NCBI GenBank assembly: GCA_037127475.1
Contig: CM073759.1
Location: 202,166,217-202,230,216, forward strand
Length of the DNA stretch: 64,000 nt
Direction: 5' to 3'
From: Arma custos
Taxonomy: Eukaryota; Arthropoda; Insecta; Hemiptera; Pentatomidae
The notes beneath the pieces were generated by a model, which ran no database searches, was not told the DNA's origin, and saw only the letters and a list, made by a program, of their open reading frames with translations. Position numbers and translations under genes: made by a program. How positions within the stretch are numbered: the stretch's first letter is position 1; each line of letters opens with the position of its first letter. Of the stretch, positions 27,201 to 39,400 are shown piece after piece.

Positions 27201-30200
27201 TATTTAAAAGTTTGTTTGATTTAAACTAAGTAACTCATTAAAATTAAATATTTAATTATACTAATGTAGGGATTAGCTTAGTGTATTAGACACTGCTAAT
27301 ACTATCAAGCTCCTGGGTTCAGTATCTGCTGTAGCAGATAGTTATTTATTCTACTAAATACTTTTAGATCGAACCTAATTTTCGAAAATGGAGGGTTTCA
27401 CATTATAAAATAAATAAATAAATAGAACATGGGAATTTTCCGTATAAATCTGAGTTAAAAAAACAAACATTTTTATTTATTTTTCTTTTTGAATCCTCTT
27501 CCTAAAACAGACTTACCACGTACTGAACCCAAGACCCTCCATGGATTGCAGTTGAGCGAATTTTTATTATTTTTATTTAATCCTCCTCCTGATGAGGATT
27601 GATTATGGCGCTCAATATCTGTTGGTATTTAAAAAAGTAAAGCTTGAAAAGGATGACAGTCCGATAAAATCTCTCATAATCTTGCTTTCCATTAACATTA
27701 CCTGAATACTAATTTCCCAAATTCAGCTAAACTTGGAAAATGATTCTCTCACAAAGCTAGATTCTATTATTGACTTTACTCATTCGTTTAAACATTGAGA
27801 TGAATTGATACAAAAAGTAATTTAAAATTTAAAACAATTAGCGACTTACCTCTTTTAGTTCAGAGATACACGCACTGCTTACAGTCGACACACCCTTCAA
27901 TTTGGATATAGGGATCAATGATGCATAACTTACAGTTGCATAATAAACACACGTACCCTACAAAATAATAACAGGAATATCATAAGTCAAAAATGTTGAC
28001 TAATCTTAAATATCTTTGTTTAGTTTAGAGTAAAATAGTCCAGGAGGTACTATACAGGAAGAGTAATACTAAGTTAAGTTGAAATATATAATATTTAAAG
28101 ACCTTAATAATACATATTTCCCATTTTTTAAAATTTCTTTATAAAGTGAATAAGCAATGAGATACAATGTCATTCATTCTATTTAAAGATTTTAAGTATG
28201 TACATCTGAAATTCAGAATTTATTTTTTTAATAGTTTGTATTTTGGTATTGATATTACCAGAACATCGAAAGTGGCTGGCTTTAAGTAGGGGTCAATCAA
28301 TTTTAAACCTTTACTGCCAAATTCACAAAGTGTATAACACAACTTTAGTCATACATCAAGCCAATGAAGGAAACATAACACATTATAATTTTTTTTATCT
28401 TATCCCTTTTTGAGACTTCTTCAGAAAGTAAAATGTAGTATATAAGTTAGTAAAACCAAATTATTTCTAAGATACCATATTAATTATAACTAGCCTTATA
28501 ATGTTTAAGAAACAATGGCACAGCACTACAGGCTAATGAATACAAATTGTCAAGATATTTTTCATTCTCAGCAATTTCGTTTCTAAAGGATACCCACAAT
28601 ACTGTAGCCCCATTTATAAGTCCTGCTATGATCCTGTAAAATAAACAAAATAATACATCTTATTAATAATACTTCTGGTCTGATATATATTTTTCTATAA
28701 TAATAATGTAATACATTCATAAATTTCTATTGTAATTTTAATAACGTTAATTATGTTAACCCTGTGAAATATGGTATGGAAGATCTTGCAAAAAAGATTA
28801 ATTTCAGTATTCAACCTCTTATGGCTCTCACACACCATTCTCTTAAAATAATTTGAATTGACAATTTATAAATAAACCCTTTTTCAGCAACTTCACCCAT
28901 TTTCCAAATGGTATTTCTAGGCCTTCTAGCCTTTAACCTTTAAGTAAATTATTAAAAAAAAAATTATAACATTCGACAAACTCAAACTTCAGGACTTGAT
29001 ACCATTATGTAACATTTTCAAATTATTTTTGTTAAAAAGTACTGTAACTTGGGCCCAAACTAAAATAATGAGTGGAAAGATGGTTAAGTTTTCAAGAACT
29101 TTAAGTTAATACAAATCTCCTTATTGGAGATATTGTGAATAATTTATTTTTTTTTGTTCCAAGAGACTAATAATTTTTTTGTTCAGATCTAAGTTCCTTA
29201 CAGTTATATCACATAAATAGAATTTTAAATGATCTTTGAAACTAATGGGATGGTTTAATAAATACGATTCTAATCGAAGTCAACAGAAACCCATATTACA
29301 ATAGCCTAACTTCATAGATCAAATTAAGAAGGGATCATTAATATTAGAAATAAAATAAAAGAGTGAACTATTATAATAAAATTACATCGTCAGGAAGTAA
29401 ATGTTACCAACTGCATTTCGGTTAAATGAAAGTTTGTCCAAAAACTGTGACATTTATCAATAATAATTAGATGATTCCACAATTTTTTCCCAGGTTGGTG
29501 TATAATTGTTTCAAATACCAGAAGATAGGAACTAACTTTCATCTTCAAAGCCTAAACAATAACAATTAGTCCAGGATCCCTGTTACATTTTTGCACTTGA
29601 TTACTATCAAGCTGAATCTTCGTGAATAGCTTCGTTTTGATGAGACGCCCAACAATTTCCTTTGCGAAAATTCTCGATTGTGGTAGCTAACAGAGGTAGC
29701 AATGATAAAATATGTCGATTTGATGATTCTCCAAAATTTAAGGATAACCTACCACGCAATTTGTAGGACAATATGACTGTTAAATTATATAAATATTAAC
29801 TAAGTAAAAAAAAAATCAGCTAGTTAGTAATAATTTTTGATGACCTCGTTATCGATCAACATGTGTGTATGTATGAAATTTTGGAGAATCATCAAATCGA
29901 CATATTTTTTCCTTGCTACTTCAGTTAGCTACCACAATCGAGAATTTTCGCAAAGGAAATTTTTGGGCGTCTCATCAAAACGAAGCTATTAACTAAGATT
30001 CAGCTTGATAGTAATCAAGTGCAAAAATGTACCAGGGATCCTGGACTTTATTATTTGATATACACAAACAATTATTTAACAGTTGGTTCAATGGTAAAAG
30101 TGATTTTGTGATGATAAAATACTGTTGCTATCTACCTGTACCTAAACTAAACTTGGGCAGAAGCATAGAAATGCATGAAATTTTCAATAATTAACAAATT

Positions 30201-30411
30201 ATTATTGAATTATGCTTTGATAATACGAGATTTTATATTGTAATAGTGGAAATAAGTTACAAAATAAAATAAAAATAATTGGAAAAGAAGCAAGAATGAA
30301 AGAGAAACAAGATAATTCTTGTAGATTTTAATAGTGATGAAGGAGTACTAGAATTACCAATTTTGTAAAATAAATGTTAAAAACACCTGTTTGTACAATG
30401 TCAAATAGAGA

Positions 30412-30484
<73 letters not shown>

Positions 30485-33400
30485 ATATATTTGTTTTCAT
30501 TGTAAGTTATAAAAACAATTTTAAGCAATACCTATGATTTTCTAAAAATTCAGCATTGATTTCATAGAGGGTTCTAGCTTGGGGAGAAGAGGAAGATGTA
30601 GAAGTTTCACCTTCAGGTGGTTTTTCTTTTTCTGAAAAATAAAGTCATTGAGCAACAGATAAATATAATAATGACAATAGTAATAAAAGCTACAATGACC
30701 TGAAAGCTCAATATCTAAATTTGCCAAGTTATAGACTGGAATTTGTTTCTAATGATGAACTCATATATTTTTGAAAATGTTAAAATTGATCATAAACAAC
30801 AGTTACATAATTGTGGCATGTCATGGACCTTACCGGATGGAAGTTTTCTATAAAATTGCTCTTGTTATTCAAAATTCTAATTATCATGTTATAATAATCA
30901 CCCCATGATATGCTATATATTTATTTCTTTTAAATACTGTTGTCATTGTGAAACTTCAAACGAGAGAGATTGATTTATAATATACAAAATAATAGTTTTA
31001 TAAATAACTGAGAACAATAATAGTTGAAACGACTTACAATAATATTCTCATTAATTTTCCTAAAAAATAAATTTTATTGAAAATAATTGGATTACCTAAA
31101 GATTTGTTGGAAATATCTTCTAGTGAACCTTTTCTCTTCTTCTTCCTTGTGGTATTCTCCTTCTTGTTTTCATTCTCTACATCACTCTCGGCATCTAAAT
31201 GCTCTCTCAATTTCTTTCGTATTATTCCAATTATTGTAATTATTATCTGAAAACAAATGACAGAACAGAGTTAAAAATACTTTTGAATATTGGTGGACAT
31301 TGCTAATCATTAAGTATTGGAACATGGCAAGACTATTGAGTTTTATAGCTATAAAATCATTGTTTCATTATCTGCTGAAGCATATTGCCAATCATGCTTC
31401 TTGGCTCCCTTGAAAAACTATATATTTTTTCCTAGACAAATAACATTTTTTTGCAAAAAAAAAACTATAGAATCTATTGAGATGAAACTTTTTTCGAGTT
31501 TGTTAAAGAAATAGATAGATCAATTTTAAACTACTACTAAACAAAAAATTTACTGAATATTGAAATTTAAACTTTTTTCCCCCTTTTTCCAATCTATGGT
31601 ATCCAATTCTAATATATGATGTTGAAATCAAATAAATTTTGAATCAATAAATGTGTAATGAAAGGATTTTCAATCAATGAAAAAAATAAACCGACGGCCT
31701 CAGAAGAATACCAGTCATGCTCATAATTTTAGACTTCCATTTAGGTAAACTATTGAGAAAAAACAAATGTGTTACAAAAGTCTATAAAGTGATATAAATC
31801 CAGATATATTGTTTTTGGTACATAGTTCCTAATTATTAAGAGATAAAGGATTTATGATAAAATAATTACAGATTACACATCTTATAATGGAGTACTGTTG
31901 TTTTCTTAGACTGGTGGAGATACTAGGTTTTCATATTATAAGCCTACCAAGGATATATTATAAGAGGGCGACAACACTAATTTTATGTTTTTATATTTTA
32001 AATAACTTTACAATATATTTAATTATTCCTAACTGTAATTATAATAATAGTATTTTGATTGGAAAATAAATAAATAACTTAGTGAAAATTGTTTACCAAG
32101 AAAGCTTGTTCGACGGAAAGAATAACTTTTGAATAATGAAATAATTTTTTTATAGCAGTGAGATTCCAGCTCATCAGGCGAATTAGTCTGTTGATTGTTT
32201 TATCAGTCTCTTGCCCTTTTGTGTAAAACTCACTCATAATTAATTTTACAATCAGTTCACCAACGACTGGACCTTCATGCTGGAAATAAATAAGCATATG
32301 GATTATTTTGGCAACTCAAATGTCAAAAAGAAGAAAAAATATTATAATGTAGTGTGCTGATCAACTGATTCAAATAACCATAAGTCTATGTTTTAGTTAT
32401 CTCTGATTAATAAAAAATAAACAAAAACATATTATAATTTTTTTTGATCTTATCCCTTTTTGAGACTTCTTCAGAAAGTAAACTGTAGTATATAAGTTAG
32501 TAACAAAAAACATACTTACAGCTAATCTGACCACAAGATGTTTCAGGGGAACAACTTCCCAATAACGGAGTCGAATATTAGCTGATTTTTCTTTTATTTT
32601 CAGTAGCAGTTTGACAACAGCTTTCCTCACCTTCTCATTTTCATCGTGGATAGAAAGATACATCAATGGTAACAATGGTTCCAAAACAGCTGCTGATCCC
32701 ATATTTGGTTCTTCAGCTGTTCCTGGTGAACCTGAAATAAATTCAACAAATATCACAAAACACCAGCAGAGTAAATTCAGTCAAAATTATGATTAAAAAT
32801 ATTTGTTTCTAGCCATAAAAAAAATGTTGACTACATTGCCTGGCTAGTTACTGACTCCCATCATCGTACTCCAAGAAATATATGCAACATATGGATAAAA
32901 GAAAAGCTATCATAGATGTGGAATAAAATTGTAAATATCCCAAGACAAAGGGAGACAGCAAGAAATATAACAATTGAGATATTTCCTTATCAATACTTAA
33001 TAATCCTTTCCTTACCATGGAGGATAAAGATATCATAAGATGTTATAATTGTGTAATAATTAATATTGTCAAAACCTGCATTGCCATAAGGCAAGGAAGG
33101 GTGTTTAAATAAATAAATAAAAATATGTTATAAAGATAAAGAAGTACTAACCATTAACCATCATCTCAAGGCCTTCGAAAACCGCTTTGCGTACAAGGTA
33201 AGTCGATCCATCATTTGCCAAATCTTCCAGAAGTACTTTCATTATAGCCTTTACATGTGTGACCGAAAATAATTCTAAACTCTTTGTCAAATGAGCACAC
33301 ACCCCCTAAACACATAAGACAAAAAAATCCAAATTAATAATTGAAGTAAATAATCATTATTATGTAAATAATCTGTACAATAATCATATATGGATTTCCA

Positions 33401-36400
33401 TCAAAATTAAAAGAGAGTAAATAAGAGACATGGCACTTAAAATCTATGACTCAGAGGAGCCAATCACACTTTTTTTTTAAATGATAAAATATACTTTCTT
33501 CAGCTTAAGCATTATGGATTATAAATAGGTGATTCAGGTGTAAATTATAAATAATCAATTCAAATTAAATTTCACATTGAAGAAACTAGAATTTGATCAA
33601 TTGTTACATTAGGAATTCAACTTGGTTCTAGATTAAAGTGTTATAAAATGAATATATAATAAATAATAATATAATAATGGCAATATATTATCTTACTCTT
33701 AGAATAGTTACTTCTCTGAGTACATTAAGTTAGATTAACTCTTGAAGTTATAAGATTAAATCTAGCCATTATTAATTAGTCATTATTGGTAAAAAAAAAA
33801 GTCTTAACATTATCATTAAGAGGATGGAGAAGACAAAAATATGGAAACTAATTTTGTATTTGTATATGAAAGAGAACCTTTTTTAGAAATAATGATACAT
33901 AATATGTATAATAAGAGTATTTTATTCTAAAAATAAAACAGTATAAGTAACAAATATAAATAAAATAAGTAAGTATATAAGTAAATGAATGAATCCATAC
34001 TATAATAAAAAAGCTTAATGTGCACACACTGTCTGATGATGAGGTCTGAATAAGTGAGCTGATGTCTCATAAGTGTAATGTTTACTCGGGATCTGTTCCG
34101 CAGATCGTCGCTTCGAGTTGAGTTACAACAAGTTTAAAGATTTTATTCGCTTTATTTTTAATATTTACCAAAAATATAAGTTATTGTGAGCTTTAGTATG
34201 GAAAAGACTGTTATGCAGATTTTGGTAAATATTTCATGAAAAAATAAGCTCCAACTTATTTTATTATTATTATTACACTAGCTTATGCCCGCGGCTTCGC
34301 TCGCGTGGAATAATAAAGTTTTGGGAAAGATCATTTTAAATAAATAATTATTTTTTAAAAATATAAGTTACTCATACATCCAAAATATCAGATGTCTAAC
34401 TTCAAAACTGATGGATTCTATACAACCTTTGAACCCCTATTATATTAAAGGGGAAACCCTTGGGGTGGAATTATCCAAATTTCTTTCTTAAACTATACAA
34501 AGAACCTATCTACAAATTTCAAGATGCTAACTTTCTGATTTGCCTTTAATTATGTACTATAACGGGGGAGGCACATGCCCCCACATAAATCTGCCCTTGT
34601 TGTAGCCTATGATGTATAACCTATATTACTGTAAGTTTTCATCCAAATCCGTCCACCAGATTTTGCGTGAAATAGAGACAAACATACAAACTTTCACATT
34701 TATAATATTAGTAAGATTAGTTGAATCCAAAAAAAATAGTTTCACTCATGTTCTTTCTGTTATTTTAACAACTATGATCATGTGATTTGCCTTTAATTAT
34801 GTACAATAATGGATTCTCCACAGTACCTAAAATACTGTTGGGGAGGGGGCACGTGCCCCCGTGCACTCTCCCCTTAAATTCGCACTTGCTATAGCCTATG
34901 TGTTATTCTGATGTATGAAAACTGTAAGTTTTCATCCAAATCCGTCCAGTAGTTTTTGCGTGAAAGAGAGACAAACATACAAACTTTCACATTTATAATA
35001 TTAGTAAGATTTAGAAGTATAGATGACACAAGTTTGTTGAAACGTTCATTTTTAGATGAAATGACAACCAAAGTATACACCTTTTCCATAATTGCATTCT
35101 CTTTTCCATACTAAAGCTCATGATAACTTGTATGTTTAGAAAATATTTAAAGGAAAATGAATGAAAAGTTAAAACTTGTGACTCAAATCAATGTGACAAC
35201 CTGCAGAATTATCACCATTTACTCTCTTTCATTGCCCCAAGGGATCATTGTTTATCAGTAGGCTTTCCAATAGAACCATACTTTATGTTTAAACCATTTT
35301 CATTAATAATATAATTATTCAAAAAATAAATTTGTTATTCAGTTTTTAAAAAAATCAATATCCTAATAAATATATTATTTTAAATGGGAGTGGTCGTATA
35401 AATGATAAATTCTATGCAGATGTTTCTTGGGTAAGACTATGGACCTTTCTTATTGTTATCATTCCTGAATAAAGGATGAGTAACTAGCTAGTAATTCCAA
35501 AACAGTAATAAGTGAATAATTAAAATGCAGGAACTATTTTATTATGCACATATTGTAACAAGCTTTTGAATGCTGAAAGAAATCAATTACTTAAGCATTT
35601 AAAAATATAACAATAAAAATTAGATAGTAATAGTACCTTGATTGTAATAACACGAACAAAATGAGATTCATCTAAAAGTAAGTCTTGGATTTCTTTAATC
35701 TGACGATCCATATAACCAGCATTATCAGGTTCTGATAGGTAAGGAAGTTCTAATGGAAACACATCTAGGAACACCTGAGCCGCATTGCATCTTTCCCAGG
35801 GATCATTACTCTATAAAGGAGATTAAAAAAAACAAAACAAATGAGTCATCACAGAATCCAAATTATGAATAAACTTAAAGTAATTTCAAGCCGAAAATAA
35901 AAAAATGAAGCTTTTAATTAGTCTGAATTAAATTCTTATAAACCTCCCAAATAAAGAGGGTCCCATAGCAGTGGTGGTTCCTTATGGCTAAGTCCGATGG
36001 ACTCTCTGATCAACAATAAGAGAGACAACTATAGGCCTGCTGGAGGATGGACATACATAATATATTGAATACCCTACTAACATTATGACTTAGTTCAAAA
36101 TATACTATTAATAGGGAAGGATCTCTCTGAGGTAAAAACTCATTATCCGGAGGCAAACTAGTCCCCCATCCAGGTCACTGGTTAGGGAATGCTTCAAGAG
36201 ATTAGTGGCACAAGTTGATAACTACAGATTTACAAATAAGGACCAGGCATGGAAAAAGTTTATATACAGCTAGTGCTAGATTTTTTTAACAGAAGGGAAG
36301 TAAAATACTTGGTATAGAGGAAGCAGTAATTATTGCTAAGGAACTGGATTTAATTAATTATTCTGATTAAGGATAGATTACTTTCCGTGATAAGGGAGAT

Positions 36401-39400
36401 GCAGAAAGGATATTGTGGGCTGTGTTTCAGGGTTATCACTTAAAAATTGTGTTGATAAATATACTTTTCCTACCGAAGATAGTGATGATGAAATTAAATG
36501 CTGAACTAGACTGGGTCAACGATAACTACTACGAAACTATATAAAAATAATGATAGGAGAGAACTCAAAGGAGAGAAGAGAATAAGTTCGGGTCAACCTG
36601 TGGTCTGGTGGTTAGCGTAACAAACTACTAAGCCCAAGATCGCGGGTTCTTGCCGGGGAGGTGGTCTTAGGATTTTTTAAAAGGAGTAAAAAATCCTTAG
36701 TTATGCCGTCCTTCGGAAGGGATGTTAAACGGGGGTCCCGAGCCGGTAAGATGTCAGGTGCTCGTTAAAAATCCATATCCAAATTAAACCTGAATAGACA
36801 AAATTTAGAGCTCCCAATGTAGAATCGCCCGATTGGCCATAGCAGCTTAAATTGATATTAAATGAACAAAAAGGGAATAAGTTCTTTATCAGACTATCGG
36901 TACAATAGTTTACACAAAAGAAATTATTCTTCTTCTTAACTGCCATCACAACCCACACGATGAGTCAAAGCCTACTCCAACAAGAATTGCCAGTCCTCTC
37001 TATTGCACGCCACTGCCTTCCAATTTCTTAGTCCAAGTAGCATTCTGGAGTTCCCAGCCACACAATCCTCCCAACAAAGCTTGGGACGTCCTACTCCCCT
37101 TGTACCATACACTTGGTCGGACATCATTTTTAAAGGGTTTCGCCCTGGTTCATTCTCATGACATGACCAGCCCAGCGGATTCGGGCGAACTTGATGAAGG
37201 TGACAACATTGACGTCTTTATAAATCACGGTTATTTCAGCATTTGTTCATCTTTTCCAGGAACCCTGCTCACAACCTCCATATATCCTACGGAGCACTTT
37301 CCTTTTGAATCTCAAAAGGGCTTCTTCCTGGGCTTTCGTCATCGTCCAGTATTCTGAACCATACGTAAGCACAGGTGTGATAAGCCTCTTGCATATCCTA
37401 GTCTTAGAGGTGTTGGACAAAACGCTGCTCCTTATATGCTATTGGAATGCAAAGTATGTGCGGTTCGCGGAAAGAATGCGCTGATCTATTTCTTCTTTTA
37501 TGATATTTTTGTAGTTGACTTGGGATCCTAAATAGATAAATGACTGAACTCGTTCGAATTGGTGTGAACCTATCTTCATACATCTTTCTGCACCTTCCTC
37601 CGGATGGGTATTCATGTATTTTGTTTTATCAAAATTTATCTTTAGACTGTTGATTTCTAGTTCTTCAAAAGCCTCCTTCACTGCGTTGAGAGATCTTCCT
37701 GCTATCTCCAGATCATCTGCGAATCTCAATACTTGCATTAATTTGTTAATTAGAGCTCCTTTGGTCTAGATCCCCAAACTCCTAATTTTCAAGAGAAAAG
37801 TTGAACACGAGGCAGGCAAGGGCATCTCCTTGTCTAACTCCCAACTCTGTTCTAAAACCTCTTGACAGTTTTCCAGATTTCCTCACAAAACATATATTAT
37901 CCTCCATCGTCATTTTCACTAAACGAATCAGTTTAGGAGGGATCTTTAATTCCAACATTGCCTTGTATACTTCTTCTCTGTTCAGTGTCGTATGCTTGTT
38001 TGAAATTTATGAACAGATGATGAGTTGGGATCTGAAACTCTCTCCTTTTCCCCCTTAAAATAGGCATTGTGAAAATCTGGTTCGACAGTCGACTTACCCT
38101 TAGGAAATCCACATTGATAATTCCCTAATCCACAATCAGCATATGAAAGAAGTCTTTTAAGTAGGATAAGAGACAGTATTTTGTATCCGCACGGAAGGAG
38201 AGATATGCCCCTATAGTTACTGCATGTTAGTGTGTCACCTTTTTTATGTATGGGACAGACTATAGTTTTTTCCACTCTTCTCTCCAGATGTCCATTAAAA
38301 GTTCCTGCAGAAACTCTACCATTTCATGCCTTCTGGTCTTAAACATCTCTGCTGGAATGTCATCAATTCCTGGAGACTTATTGGTTTTTAGTTTTTCTAT
38401 TACATCCCTTATTTCCTCTTCATCATGATGTTCAACAGAATCTCTAGTGCATATTTCCATCTTGGTCTATATTCCTGATTTTAGCATCAATGAATTCAGT
38501 CAGTACAGGACGAACTGCATTGTCTTTGAATTTTTTTTATATTAAACCTTAATGTAGCCTTGAATGAACGTAGCCTTTTCGCTGTTGAGATTCAGGCCCA
38601 TATTTTAGCAATGATAAGGAAGTGGTCGGAGTCCATATTAGTTTCTCGGTGTGATCTAACATCTATTAGCGATTTGGAGCCGGTTCCAAATGTATGGACG
38701 CGGTCATCACAACTATAATAGATAGAGTGATTTCCTTTTCTTAGGCTATCCTGTCCAGTCCACCTGATTTCTTGGATGGCAGCTATGTCTATATGGTAGT
38801 CATCAAAAATATTAAGAAGCGATTGGAGCGTTCTAGGTCGGTATAATGTTAAAATGTTCCAAGAGGCAATTGTATAGTCTAGTTGACGCTTTCCAGGTCT
38901 ATTAACATTAATCAGTCCTGCTAATCTTTTTTGAGCTTTGTAGATAACGTAGATTTAAGAAGAGAGGGTGTATCGGGCCTCATGTCTCCCGAGTCAGATG
39001 GAGGGGCTGCCTCCTCAGAGCATCCTGAGGTGCTACCCTTCCGGAGCGGCTACTTAGGAAAGGTGATCCTAGGGTGTGTACTGTGTGACTTAATGCTAGA
39101 TTAAATGTAATGTGTACTATTCTGAGTGCGTTGGTGCTGGGTACTGAACTGGGGAGCCCAGGGGAGCTTTAATCCCCACTAGACTAGCCCCTGCAGGGCA
39201 TTATTATTACAAAAGAAATGGTACTTTTCCAATCTAACGACGACCTACCCCAGCACGCTCCTCTGGCACTTACCTCAACTATTTGCAGCCTGTCAGGTTA
39301 TGATGCCTGAAATATATTTGAAATAGTAAACAGACAAGAGGATTGTTAGGAAATGAAATAGGAGATGATATACAGCTAAAATATGATTTTTTTTTGATTT

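Noticed and set aside
30328..30528. Open reading rich in YIYIY
   Set aside because: Translation of the (AT)n microsatellite.
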